Shown: positions 50,397 to 61,605 of the stretch, piece by piece | Numbering within the stretch: position 1 is the stretch's first letter | Layout of the letters: each line of letters opens with the position of its first letter | From: Sipunculus nudus | Taxonomy: Eukaryota; Annelida; Sipuncula; Golfingiida; Sipunculidae | Direction: 5' to 3' | Assembly (NCBI GenBank): GCA_026874595.1 | Contig: CM049310.1 | Location: forward strand, 47,319,058 to 47,383,057 | Length of the DNA stretch: 64,000 nucleotides | The notes under the pieces: generated by a model | The model's database searches: none | What the model saw: the letters and a program-made list of their open reading frames with translations, nothing else | Told to the model about the DNA's origin: nothing | Made by a program: the position numbers and the translations under genes

Positions 50397-53144
50397 CTGT
50401 ATCAGTAAAAAAACAGTACCAATTTATAAATAAAATAACTACAAAAAATAACCAATTCATCCAGTCATTAAACAGTTTCCTGAAAAGTGATTGCTCATTC
50501 AGAAACCATCCTGATAATATGACCAACCTGCAGAAAATGACTACTATTCACCGAAATAATGAAGATGTATTGTCCAAACATAACCATGTAACATGCTAAC
50601 ATTAGATGGTACAGTTGGTGGTCTGGCATGTCGAGTATATAGAATTCACGCATTTTAGAACAAGATATAGTCAGCACAACATGGCATCTACTCAATCGAA
50701 CATTTTTTTGTATTTTCCACGGTTTTATCAGTCATGACTCATAAAGATCTCAATATGATATTCAAATAAGTTTTCTTGAATAAAAAATTGTGTTTAAAAA
50801 AAAGAAAGAAATATAGATCATCATCCGTTTTTTTTGTTTTTTTTTTTTGCTTTAAATACCACCACCTTTTTATCTGAGAAATCTAGGAATTCTACTGCAT
50901 TCCCATATTGGTTAAAGTACATCATACAGTGCATGTAAATTGTCATGATGAACAGACATAGGAAAGTAATTTTTACAGTAAAACTCTGCAACATATTTAC
51001 CATTTCATTTTACAGAGTTTGACTCCACAACTACATGGTTTAATTTCCTAAACATGAATTGTCCCTTTCTTTCAAATGTAACCATGGCTAACAAACACTG
51101 CTGGTATCACTTTCTTTCAAACTCAAGCTTACCACAGGCAATGATGCCTCACTATGGAGGAAGTGTCTGGATGAAACATACCAAGCAGGACATTATTTTT
51201 AAGGTGTTTAGTTAGCGTTTAAGTATTTTGATACCATCAGACTTTGCCAGTCAAAGGGAAAGGTTATATGAGGCATATGAAAGGTTCACTTGATACACTA
51301 AGGGAAATAAAGTTGACCTAATTTCATATGTGGATAAAATCTGGGTAAGCCAGATAGAGATAAATCCTGCTATATATAGATTACTTGTGGATCTGTTGCA
51401 ACTAAGAATACAGCACTTGAGCCACAAAATACAAGTTTCTTAGTGACCTTTGTGAAAGCATATCAGTCGATAATATTTTAAACTGAAAGGATGCAGCATC
51501 TATGATTATGATATTGTATGTGTTGATACTGTTGGATATAATTGGGGAACAACTTGTCTGCTTGTACTGAAGTCAAGGTTCACCTATTTAATGTTTCAAT
51601 GGATGGATGGATTAAATGTTTCTTAGAAATCTGGTCATGGAATAGTGGTTTCTGGCATAAAAAGAAACAAAATGTTATTTGGGAATGAATAACGATATGA
51701 ATGGACACCATGTAAATCCCTTTAGTTCAACATGGCTAAACATCAGCTGAGTTAAAACTGTAAAAAAATCCTTTATTAAGTTTGCCAGAGTCTGACTTTT
51801 TTATTACCTGTCATAATTTATTTCTGCATTTTTCAGATTCTGCTGTTTTAATTGTCTATCAGAGCCTCATGATTTATCTATCAGTTTTTGATGATTTCAT
51901 TTTCTTACAGACTAACTACTGTCTGATGTTTTCCTTCACTTAAAGAATCTTATGGACTGTTATGAAATACAGTCTGAGGTTTTCATAATCTGATACAATC
52001 TTAAGGTTTTTAATATCTTATAGTAAAAGAGTTTGCTGTTTCATTAACTAACAGATTCTGAAGTTTTAATTATAAAAACAGTGTGATTTTTTTTTCATCG
52101 TTTAATAATGTCTGAGGTTTTCATTAACAATAGCATCTGATATTTTCATGATCTAATAGTCTCAAGTTTTCATTATTTAATAGCATATAATGTTTTCTTT
52201 ATCTATTCACCATCACCAGCTTTACTCACCTTCTGTGCTGCATGTTCCTCATGGCAGAATGAAGATGCTGACAGTCATATTTCAGCTGATCCACTCGGAG
52301 TTTAGCGTTAGCTCTTCTGGTTGGAGGCTCCTTGTTAACTAACATTTCTAGTCTCTCACATTGACTTAGGATCTGGTCTATCTGAGCCTGAAGGTAAACC
52401 ATTCCATTTATTTTCATTTTAAGTTAAACTTTACCCTATTTCCAGGAGAATTAATGAACACGATTTATGTAAATCCTCTTTTGGAACGGGATATATTTCT
52501 ATAAAAGATAATTTTGTTCCTCCTGTAATATAGCCTATATTTCTGGCAGTTTCATTATATATGAAATGGGTATGATCAAACTTTGACATCTTACTGCAAT
52601 ACACCTGCCTTATCACACGTCATACCATATTCAAACACTGACTGAATATGAAACCTCAGATTTTTTAAAATCATACTGTAACTTAGTGTAAGAAATTACA
52701 TCTAATACCCTAAGTTGTTAACATTAGTAAATCTATCAATTTGCACAAATAAAAAATAATAATTTCCATTTTTAAAACCCTCTCTGTTTTCCATTGCTAT
52801 TAAATATTATTGTTATACATTACCACAATAACAAATGCAGCTATTATGACTTTTATGGTTATGGTTCATTCATGTGCAGTGAGTTTATATACAAGTATGT
52901 TTTATTAATGGTTTTATTCAAAGCTGAAGCTGCACAACAGGCTATCTCCTTTGCGTAACAGAAAAGTCTGGGTGCGCCTTCTAATAGGGATGTATCTTCT
53001 ATAAGGCATTTTACAGTAATATCCACTTACCTGAACTTCATTTTCTACAAGATGGACACTGTCTGGTGGTGCTCGCTCAAGACGAGAGAGTCCAGCTTGG
53101 ACCTCGTGGATCATTTTGTTGGTCTGATGGTATAAACTCTCCAT
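50030..53144 (-). CDS. GOSR2: Golgi SNAP receptor complex member 2 (membrin)
   Basis: Qb-SNARE for ER-to-Golgi and intra-Golgi vesicle fusion, anchored in the cis-Golgi membrane by its C-terminus. Three coding exons (53031-53144, 52230-52387, 50030-50396) join with GT-AG introns of phase 0 and 2 to 212 residues, exactly the human length. The start ATG gives MESLYHQT, aligning with the known N-terminus. Residues 1-90 form the N-terminal helical part ([26 protein letters not shown]). The SNARE helix covers about 119-185 ([29 protein letters not shown]). Q154 is the likely zero-layer glutamine, and G144 matches the human residue changed in GOSR2-linked myoclonus epilepsy. The transmembrane segment is about 191-211, ending KYFT. 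The human IPM COPII-export motif reads IMI here. It is head to head with TDP2. Confidence 0.96.
51830..52205. repeat. Diverged TCTGAGGTTTTCAT minisatellite in GOSR2 intron 2
   Basis: About ten or more imperfect copies of a 25-33-base unit, of the type TCTGAGGTTTTCATNATCTAATAG. The array ends only some 25 bases from the exon 2 donor. Units vary in length and sequence, indicating an old array. Confidence 0.6.
52230..52387 (-). CDS. GOSR2: GOSR2 coding exon 2 (residues 39-90, part of 91)
   Basis: The acceptor TTTACCTTCAG precedes GCTCAGATAGACC. The exon ends CACAGAAG before donor GTGAGTAAA. At 158 bases it leaves two bases (AG) to be completed as Arg91 by the next exon. Confidence 0.95.
53031..53144 (-). 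CDS. GOSR2: GOSR2 coding exon 1 (residues 1-38)
   Basis: Begins at the ATG and ends GAAGTTCAG before a consensus donor, GTAAGTGG. It encodes 38 codons exactly (phase 0). Upstream, TTTAACAG at about 53154 can serve as acceptor for a 5' untranslated exon. Confidence 0.95.
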
Positions 53145-53823
53145 GTTTTTTATCTGTTAAATATAACCATCCCTGCTAATTAAATATGTATATACCGGGT
53201 ACTCAATAGTCTCACATCCTTCTACCATGCAAGCAGGTCTATAAAACAGTTAAATATGTTTAAAAGAATATTTCGAGTTAGATTTTAAGCCATGATTATG
53301 ACAATACAAAATCTAACTAATCAGCATTGAACAAGCTGTTGAAGCAGTGGTATGTAAACCTCAATTAAATAAAAAAAATTAGATGTACTGTTGTTCACTC
53401 CATAATCTATAATGTCTAATTTGTAAATATTTCATAAAAAAAAGTCATGATCATTATATGTGTAGACAGGATATCAACATATTGAAAATGCTTTTGCAAG
53501 GCAATCAACAGTAAACTTACAATGTTTGCGATTTGCTGGCTAGACTGATAATAGGGATACAGATATATACATGCATGTATACGTGAAAGTAAAATAAAAT
53601 ACTATTACTTTTACTGCATGCAGATTTATTGTAGTTGTAACATATTCATTTTAGTCATGTATCTGAAGAGACTGATATTATACTCAGACCTGGTTACCGG
53701 GTAAATAAATTTGGGGATAGTTACACAGGATTTAATGAATTTTCACTTAAGCTACTATTATCATATAATAGGTCATATTACCCTCCAATTTTGTCCTATT
53801 TCATCACTTCATTATGACATTAA

Positions 53824-54221
53824 AGCTGTGTTTCCATTCATCCGTAAATCTTGTACGTCTCGTACGCAAAAAATCAGATCCCTCTTTTTAAGATGAACTG
53901 TTTCCATATGTACGTTTTAATGTGCTCCGCAAAGGTATCCGCAAAAACGGACAGCATCGAAACGGATCGGTGAGTGATTCATCCATTTTGTGGATGGCAA
54001 AAATGCCGACATTTCCCAACAGTGCCCCGGCACCAGGTGTGCTGAGACAAATTGACCTTCTTCCTGCCTGTCCTCCTTGCAGTTTCAAAAGAGGCACGTT
54101 AAAGGGTATCCACAAGAAAAACGTACGTACTTATGGAAACAGTTTTTGCGGACTGCACACTATGGAACTTACGTACGTCTTTTGCAGATACGTTTTTTTG
54201 CGGATACATGGAAACACAGCT
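53824..54221. mobile_element. PIF/Harbinger-like MITE in GOSR2 intron 1
   Basis: Terminal inverted repeats AGCTGTGTTTCCATTCATCCG (left) and CGGATACATGGAAACACAGCT (right) match at nearly all of 21 positions. The element is flanked on both sides by TAA (53821-53823 and 54222-54224), a three-base target duplication typical of PIF/Harbinger. Subterminal ACGTACGT/TATGGAAACAG words repeat inside. At 398 bp it encodes no transposase; the open frames on both strands are incidental. Confidence 0.75.
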
Positions 54222-54229
54222 TAAGACTA

Positions 54230-55440
54230 TTTTTTTTTCATCACCATGTTCACATCTCCAGCAAAATGGGAACCTGTTACTAACCAGGATAGTGAGGACC
54301 ACCCTGGAGCCAATGTTGTTACATTTTGCTTACATTTTACTAGCACACCAACCTATGCATGCAGGGTGCAGGGCTATTGTGGTGCCAGTGTTTAAACAAT
54401 TGTAACAACATAAGCTCCACAGCACTCCACGCTGGGCTGGTTTGTAACAGCTTCCAGTTAAACTGGAAAGAGGAAACTGGCTATGCTAAAATAGTATTTA
54501 TGTCATCATAGATTGATGAAGCAAGAACAAAGTGGGCTTATTATATGAACTACTACTTAATTATAGTATACTGAAGGCTGACACTGCCAATTTGCTTGTG
54601 AAGCCAAATATTTTATGACTAATAAAACTCTTATCTTTAAATTACAATTACAAGCCACATGCTTTTAAAACAAGGATTAATACCAATCATATGAATTGTT
54701 ATAGGACCACACTTGAATTTGTATTTGTTCATTTCAATTTTAAGATCTTGTCAGCTTTCAACACTTTTAACTAAATTACTTGTCATTGTGATCAATCTGG
54801 GATATCTGCAAAATGGTGAATGAATTTAATCTTAAGTACTGTTGACATAAATAAAAACAACAAGCAGTAAAAATCAAAAACTGTACTTAGGATAAGTACA
54901 CAACCCATAGCATCAACCAATATATTGAACTTTAGTCATGTGATAAAAGTCCCTGGACTCTGACTCGATGGCCAACCTAAGAAAACCACCCGGATGGGAT
55001 GATCACATTTATGACTTCAATACAAGACCTTACCAGAGTATAAAAATAAAAAACAACATTTAACAATTAATAATATCAATGATCTAAAATTATGCAATAA
55101 AAGAAAATTATGTTATAATACAGATTTTATAAATGTTCACATTTCATTTAAGCGTACTGACATTTTTACCATCTCTAGGTAAATTGCGTGACATTATTAG
55201 GAATTCGGGGATTGAAATTGAAAAGAACATATCAGAAGAGAAGATCACAGGGAAATCTTGAAACGTGATCAGATGACAAACAGCTGTTGAGTTTTGACAT
55301 TTTGGGCGATAATCAAGATTTAATTTCTTAAAAGGAAAATTATACACTGAAATATGGCATGGCTTTTAATTAAGAATTAAATATATCTTGTACGCATTTG
55401 ACTTATTAATGGGATTATACGCAATGCGAAATAACAATGT
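54230..55440. other. GOSR2 intron 1, no further elements recognised
   Basis: AT-rich sequence between the Harbinger-like insertion and the probable first exon. No additional exon or repeat is recognised. Confidence 0.5.
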
Positions 55441-55448
55441 AAACTTAC

Positions 55449-55560
55449 CTAAGTTGTTGAGTTGACGTGTTCACATCCAGTTGCTTTTGACAAGGGACTC
55501 CGGACATGACGTCACTCGGGATTCCCCAAGTTGTTTCTTATTCCACTCTCCTAGACATAA
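55449..55560 (-). other. GOSR2: Probable GOSR2 5' untranslated first exon
   Basis: On the minus strand, CAACAACTTAG is followed by a strong donor, GTAAGTTT (55448 and below), 2.3 kb upstream of the coding start. A matching acceptor exists at about 53154. The exon would contain an upstream ATG at 55507 opening a 20-codon frame that, once spliced, stops at a TAA five bases before the GOSR2 ATG. The upstream limit is a guess, as no transcription start can be read from the sequence. Confidence 0.5.
55507..55514. promoter_or_regulatory. Perfect palindromic CRE (TGACGTCA)
   Basis: The eight-base CREB/ATF consensus lies between the two divergent genes, about 400 bases before the TDP2 ATG and within or just beside the first GOSR2 exon. 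A half site, TGACGT, occurs at 55754-55759. CRE-type elements are common in bidirectional metazoan promoters. The role here is inferred from position. Confidence 0.55.
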
Positions 55561-55909
55561 TAGGAAAAAATGGTTAAATGTAATCAAACATCGAAACATC
55601 AAAGTAATAATTTGAATATTGCGTTTGAACGATATATAGTTAACTTAAATAAAAAAAATATTGTACATTAGTCATTTATGATTGAAGGTATTTGAAAACA
55701 TTAATACATGTATCTGTATGGAGTCTATAAAGGAATTCCCTGAGACACCCGTCTGACGTCTGTGGCAAACAGGCGCGGGACACAGACCAGACAGAACAGA
55801 AGAACTAAATGTCAATTTAAAGCAATCTCAACCCATGTCAGCAAATTTCCTCTACAGGATAAGTCAAAGGTTTGGTATATTTTCAATTTAACATACCTAA
55901 GGTTCCATA

Positions 55910-56047
55910 ATGAGTGATTCTGACGAGGATCAGAATTTGCCAAGCGCAGACGAATGTGAGAGACGATGTCAAGAGTTCGCCACAGTGACGGGGACAGACA
56001 CCGCGCTAGCCATGTTCTACCTGCAGGAACGTGACTGGGATTTACAG
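55910..56047 (+). CDS. TDP2: TDP2 coding exon 1 (residues 1-46)
   Basis: ATGAGTGATTCTGACGAGG to GATTTACAG before donor GTATGATG; 46 codons, phase 0. It encodes an acidic N-terminus and the first part of the UBA-like domain. Confidence 0.92.
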
Positions 56048-58430
56048 GTATGATGGTCCAGGGGTAAAGTTCACATGAAACAAGAGTTGTTTTATTATAC
56101 CAATCTCAAGTCAAGAGGATTGTTTTACAACGTCATCTAACAATTTTCCTATCATCAAACATATGTCAAGGTCCAAGAAATTCAAGCAGACCTTGCAATT
56201 TTCAAGTTTCGCCGACACATCCAATAAAATGCCACTCTTGAAACCCCCCCCCCCCTTAAAGTGGGGAAAACTCGATAAAACCCTTATGTAGTTCCTCTCA
56301 CTGAGAATGGCTTAATTGAATAGGCCTTAAAAAACTATGGGTAAAAACTTATTGAAATACAAAGCCTCAAAACCGAGAATTGATTAATTGTATTCTAATT
56401 TATATCTTAATTGAAAGTACCATATTTGCATGTACAGACAAACATGCATAACATAGTGATAGCTCAAAAGACATTCACTTCATTTAATTTTTTTTTCCTG
56501 TAATCATGTTATGAAAACCTAGCTTATTCTTGTGAATGTGCAGCATTACACTTGCAATTATGAGCACACCACATTTCACACTTTTGTTATGTCATCCAAG
56601 AATTTGCTTTGCTGGCACCTACTGGCAACTGATGTAATTACATCCATGTGTTAATGCTAAAAAGCTGAAACTGGAAGGGTCACAGGGACAGGTTCTGTTG
56701 GAGGCTTGAAATAGGAATTGCCTCTTGCACAGTGCCCATGAGGTACATACATAGAGGGAGAGAGGGAACAGATAGTAGAGTCCATTGTAGCATCAGAAAA
56801 GCCTTTGCTATAGAAAAAGACTGGGCTGTCTCTTTCTTGAAACAATTTTTATTCTTAATGGTACAGAAAGAGGGAAATCCCTGCAGGATGTTGGTAAAAC
56901 AAATAGTATTAAAAGACACGAGATGCAGAACTAAAGATTGCGTCCAGTGTGCAAAATGAACACATCATATGACCTCATTTAAAACTGAAATATTTCAGGG
57001 AGCCATTGGAAATTTATTGTAAAACATTTTTTTCTCTCATTTAGATCTACCCAATAGTCAATACACATAATGCTGAGCTTACTGCTGAATGTTGTGGTAA
57101 TCTTAGCTCAAAGGAAAGAAAATGCTCAACAGTATATGAAATAGGTACTAACCATCACAGACCTTGGTTAGTTTTTGAAATTGTATTTATGTTTATGAAC
57201 TATTTGCAGAGATCTATCAATGCATTTTTTGAGGAGAATGGAGGCCAGCCTCCTCAAGCAGCCTCTGCTACCAGTGGCAATAATGATCAGAAGACGGCAT
57301 CTGGGTCAGCTGCTGCTGCAGAACAGTGGGTAATATTTATTAATAATTGTATCCCCAGACAAAGTTGGGGATAGTATGGTTTAGGCACTGTTAGACCTAA
57401 GACAACTCAGGCAAGATAACTCAAAAAAATTTCACAGATCTTTACCAAACTTGACATGTGCATAGATGTGGGTGAGAGGACGAGGTCTTTTTAAAATAGG
57501 TCATGACTTTTATTAGGAGAGTGACCTTGACCTTTAAAAGGTCCATTTTGGAGGAAATGACCAAAGATCTTCAAAGTTGGATAGCTTTGTCATCTGTAGA
57601 AGACCGGTGACGCCACCTTCTGTCCTTTTCTTTCATTTTTACCTTCTGCACTTTTGGTGCCTTAAACCTGCCTAAAACCTGTTTAAGGCAGGGCAGTTTT
57701 AACCAGGTTATAACATATGGTTGAAACCTTCCTGCATAAACTTGCTAACCCTGCATGAAATTAGTTTATAAATATAGCAATTGCAGAAGCTGTTACAAAA
57801 TATGGGGTTAGCTGAAGCAGGATAATTGCAGCTGAGACTTGGTCTGTCAGAGGGTGGGGCAGGTCAGTTGATCAGTCAGTGTCACCTGAACTTTGATGTG
57901 CAATATATCAGGCATTCATGGTATCTGGTTTCTAGCAATAAGGTTGTGACTATTACTAGTCATAAGTGTAGATTGTTTGATTTATAGTGTGCCTGTTACC
58001 TTTGATTTTCATATCTCCATCTGTTTGCTTCAAATATAACCTTAAGTCTCTCCTTCTTTTATCAATATGATGTTTGCGTTTTAAACAATTTTAGTAGTAT
58101 TTTATCACAAGTTTGAAAGAGCAGGTAAGATCATGTGTTTATATATATGGTTTGTTGAAGATAACAATATGAAATATTGTATATTTCATTGTCTCTTCCT
58201 AGAAACAATGACAGTGAGAGAGAAAATAAACGTATCCGGATAATCACTTGGAATATAGACGGGCTGGACCAGGGTAACCTGAAAACTCGGACAACTGCAG
58301 TTTGTGATACAATCAACGTGTAAGTATTAACAGCTAAGTCACCTTGTATTCACATGCCTACCTGTTGCTCCTGCATGAGACAAAAGGCATAAAAGTAAGA
58401 CAATGGTGCAAATAGCAGTATAATAGTTTA

Positions 58431-58479
<49 letters not shown>

Positions 58480-58494
58480 GTATTTATAAATTAA

Positions 58495-58525
<31 letters not shown>

Positions 58526-61500
58526 AGATATATATATATATATACACACACACCTCAGTATACAGTATGAAACGCCTATCCACAAAAAGGGAATATCTCA
58601 ATAAACTGGTAACTAATGAATGTTTTCAATGATCTGAAGAATCTAAGGAAAATAAAATATAAATTAATTATGTCATAAACTTTCTTGTACCAAATATTTT
58701 GATACATCTCCAGTGTGTAGTTTACTGGCAACCTTTGCTCGAAGATGATAGTGTAACTACACTTAAAAGATGCCTTGCATTAATATTTCTGGTAGAATGT
58801 TTGAGATAAATTGAATTTTAAAAGGGGGGGGGGGGGTTATTGTGCTGTATATTCATCAGTTTTGTTTCTGTAGAAATTCTTTTGCTGAAAAAAAAACCTT
58901 GATGTTATATCATCAGTCATTTATTTCCAGAGAGAAACCTGATGTAGTGTACCTACAAGAGGTAATCCCAGCAACTCTGGAGATGTTAGAAACGCTCTGT
59001 CCTCAGTATCAGATCATACCAGGAGATCGTGAAAGTTACTTCACTGCCATCATGCTCCTTTCCACCTCTGTCACCCTTGAGACCCACGAGATAACTCCAT
59101 TCTTCTCCAGTATGATGGGGCGTAATTTAATCACTGTCAAGGTACCAATTTTTATACGCCCGTCTATGATGAAACCATTATGGTATACCCACTGTCCGTT
59201 AACTTTTAGTGTCGCCCAAGTCTGATTAGGGGCAAAATCATAAATATTTAATAAGAACAGAGGTAACTATGTTACCTTGTGGTGTCGCCACAATAACTTG
59301 TGAGGAATATGATGGATTTCAATAAAACTCAACAGAAATGTTTATCAGTAAATCTTGCCTAAGTTCGATTTTCAGCAAAATCCACGCATATTTCATGAGG
59401 TCAGAGATCACAGCTCTTTGGAGGCACTGTGGTAATTTACCAAAAATCCTATTTTTTTGCATATTCACCAAAAGAGTTTCATGAGTTTCCTTATCTTGAA
59501 TGCAGGGGGATGAGCACCATGTATAAAACTTACTTACGAAACAATATATATCCTCAAATTGTGGTATGCAAAGCACATCTTTATTCTGTCTGTGTTAAAA
59601 AATGAGGAATTGATGCTAATTTTATTCCTTTTTTCACCATTTATTACAAAGAAGAGTACTTTTTTTTCTGGAGCACTTGATCTATTTTCGGTCGTTTACC
59701 TTTGGCAGTCCTGCTTTATAATTAAGACAATTTTATCAGTTCCATAAGCTTAATGGTGCCAAATGTATTTCTTTTATTTTTACACAATTTAAATGTATGT
59801 CATGATACAGAGAAATATTGCATTTGCGTCACATGCAGGGCTGAGAAATCAAGGACATTGTTTTTGTATCAGAAGAATAAAAGCATGTCATCATTTATAT
59901 ATTTACCCTCCTTTAGACTCAACTAGATCCTCGTAACTGCCAATGAATTTGTGCAATTCACCATTTCTGTTCCTTTGTTGCTAGGGAATTCATGCAAAAA
60001 CGAATGTACACTCCTCAACAGTGAACCTTGTACTTGACCTTTTCTAACCAGCTTTTTTTCAACTTTAAGGCTTTTTTCAGTTGATCAGACAGAAAAATCA
60101 TCATAATTCAGGTATGTTGTGCTAACTGCCTGATTGTTTCTATTCAGTTAGACAATTCAAGGTGTCTCTTCAACCTTGTCATTTCGACTGCCCTTTGAGA
60201 GTTAATTTCATTAGTAATTCAGAGAAGTTTAAGGAAATAGACATAAAAGACAGCAAGTGTAACTAGGTCAGATTACAGCGAAAACTTGTAAAAACAGTGA
60301 AATGAACGTCCCATGTTTGTTTTACCAGGCAAAAGTGAAGGGAGTTGAGATGCAGCTGATGACGTCACACTTGGAAAGCACAGCAAGCTCAGCAGATGAG
60401 AGGAAGAAACAGTTGAGGACAGCACTGTCTGTGATGACCAAGGCTGCTGCATCAAAAACTGTTCTGTTCGGGGGAGACCTCAATCTTAGAGACAAAGAGG
60501 TCAGGCCCCACATACAGATGTTTTAAATATTTCCTTTTATTTAGAGTGGTTGGGTTCTATTTTGCCAGAATCACAGTACAGAGTATATTTAACTCGATAT
60601 ACCTATCACAATATATAACACAGTATCTAGTATTCTGATCACAGCAGGCATGAGAAATTTCAGGAAATTTCCTGATTTCAGGTAAATAAGAAATTTCATT
60701 GTCATGAATTTTCTGGAAATTTTACCTCGTTCACAATTGTTGTGCATATATAATACTTGACACAGGCTGGATCCAATTCATTTTCAGGAAATTTCTCTTG
60801 GGTCCTCCCTCATGCCAACGGCAGTGCATCATATACAGTAATAATGATAACATACAACAATTTGTTTGTTTTAAAGAGGCAGTTTTGTAGCCGTATGGTA
60901 ATGTAAACCAATAAAAACAATAATTTACATTCCTCTCAAAGTTTATTGTGTATATAAATACTGACCTTGCATTTATGTTAATATCTTCATTTGCACGTGC
61001 AAATACATTTTGAATGGGATTTTATCCCATTCCTCAAACTGAAGTGAAATTAAATTGTAGTAGCATTATCATAAGAAATTAATGACAAAGATTGTGAATA
61101 CTAACCGTTAAGATTATATGTAATTTTAAACTTTTACAGTCTCTAGGGAATTAACCAGAATAAATTTATCCTGCTTTTATTTCTAATTTCAGGTATCGGC
61201 TAAAAAACACATCTGGAATTTGTTTGTTTCATGAATCAAGAACATTTATGTTACAGGTTCAAGAAATTGGAGGTTTACCAGACGATATCCTAGACTTATG
61301 GGAAGTCACGGGGAGGAGACCAGAAGCCAAATACACTTGGGACTTGCGCAGAAACGATAATTTAGAGTGGAACCGAAAGTTCCGTCCGCAGTGTCGGTTT
61401 GACAGACTCTATATGAAACATGGTCAGAAACGACAGCTAAGGCCAGTTTATTTTGAACTGGTCGGCATTGAAAGGATTAAGTCTTGCCGCCGATTTCCAA

Positions 61501-61544
61501 GTGATCACTGGGGGCTTCTTGCTCATTTAGATATTGTTCGTTGA
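55910..61544 (+). CDS. TDP2: Tyrosyl-DNA phosphodiesterase 2
   Basis: Mg2+-dependent enzyme that cleaves 5'-phosphotyrosyl bonds, removing trapped topoisomerase II from DNA ends; nuclear. Six coding exons (55910-56047, 57210-57325, 58203-58319, 58931-59141, 60329-60499, 61257-61544), all GT-AG, give 346 residues against 362 in human. Residues about 12-58 form a UBA-like helix bundle (CQEFATVTGTDTALAMFYLQ, SINAFFEEN). An Ala/Ser/Gly-rich linker spans about 59-92. The endonuclease/exonuclease/phosphatase domain follows with all signature motifs: TWN (N102), LQEV (E134), MTSHLEST (H208), GGDLNLRD (D244, N246) and FPSDHWGLL (D334, H335). These match human N120, E152, D262, N264 and H351, so it should be active. 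It is divergent from GOSR2; the ATG has A at -3. Confidence 0.96.
57210..57325 (+). CDS. TDP2: TDP2 coding exon 2 (residues 47-84, part of 85)
   Basis: The acceptor TATTTGCAG precedes AGATCTATCAATGC. The donor must be GTGGGT at 57326, leaving CA to be completed as Gln85. The neighbouring GTAATA at 57330 would put the next exon out of frame. The exon encodes the end of the UBA-like domain and the low-complexity linker. Confidence 0.85.
57345..57625. repeat. Dispersed repeat in TDP2 intron 2
   Basis: Opens with a hairpin, ATCCCCA...TGGGGAT (57351-57372), followed by AACTCAAAAAAATTTC and GTGACCTTGACCTTT. This phrasing is typical of dispersed repeats in bivalve-like genomes. The open frame from exon 2 runs into it and stops at the hairpin. 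Confidence 0.4.
58203..58319 (+). CDS. TDP2: TDP2 coding exon 3 (residues 85-123, part of 124)
   Basis: The acceptor TCTCTTCCTAG precedes AAACAATGACAG. The exon ends ATCAACGT before consensus donor GTAAGTAT. It carries the catalytic TWN motif (ITWNIDGLD). Confidence 0.93.
58434..58552. repeat. Compound AT / GATATA microsatellite in TDP2 intron 3
   Basis: (AT)n, then four TAGATA-type hexamers, more (AT)n and a short (CA)n. Confidence 0.9.
58931..59141 (+). CDS. TDP2: TDP2 coding exon 4 (residues 124-194)
   Basis: The acceptor TTATTTCCAG precedes AGAGAAACCTGATG. The exon ends ACTGTCAAG before donor GTACCA. It encodes the metal-binding glutamate motif (DVVYLQEVIP) and the substrate-groove region (ESYFTAIMLL, MGRNLITV). 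Confidence 0.95.
59150..60320. other. TDP2 intron 4
   Basis: About 1.2 kb, AT-rich. No repeat element or alternative exon was recognised. Confidence 0.6.
60329..60499 (+). CDS. TDP2: TDP2 coding exon 5 (residues 195-251)
   Basis: The acceptor TTGTTTTACCAG precedes GCAAAAGTGAAGG. The exon ends AGAGACAAAGAG before donor GTCAGG. It holds MTSHLEST and the GGDLNLRD catalytic Asp/Asn motif; 57 codons, phase 0 at both ends. Confidence 0.95.
61257..61544 (+). CDS. TDP2: TDP2 coding exon 6 (residues 252-346 and stop)
   Basis: The acceptor TTTATGTTACAG precedes GTTCAAGAAATTGG. It encodes GGLPDDILDLW, KYTWD, CRFDRLY and the terminal RFPSDHWGLLAHLDIVR with the catalytic histidine, then TGA. Confidence 0.95.
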   Translation, partial: VQEIGGLPDDILDLWEVTGRRPEAKYTWDLRRNDNLEWNRKFRPQCRFDRLYMKHGQKRQLRPVYFELVGIERIKSCRRFPSDHWGLLAHLDIVR

Positions 61545-61599
61545 GAACTGGAAGCTATAATACAATAGTTGTCATTAGATTACAGTAAGGATAATGATA

Positions 61600-61605
61600 T
61601 ATAAA
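61600..61605 (+). terminator. Weak TDP2 poly(A) signal candidate
   Basis: TATAAA about 56 bases after the TDP2 stop; no AATAAA was noticed nearby. The matching position of the duplicated 3' end has a canonical AATAAA (62299-62304), so some transcripts could use that downstream signal. Confidence 0.3.

Noticed and set aside
53888-54405. Four overlapping open frames of 67-100 codons as genes
   Set aside because: They lie wholly or partly in the Harbinger-like MITE, occur on both strands and resemble no transposase.
57189-57374. Open frame start at 57189 as a separate small protein
   Set aside because: It is TDP2 exon 2 read through from intron 1 and into intron 2; only 57210-57325 is coding.
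58080-58130. Extra TDP2 exon before the GTAAGA at about 58125
   Set aside because: The possible small exons here are a multiple of three and would not repair the phase, or begin with a stop; the donor at 57326 already gives a continuous frame.
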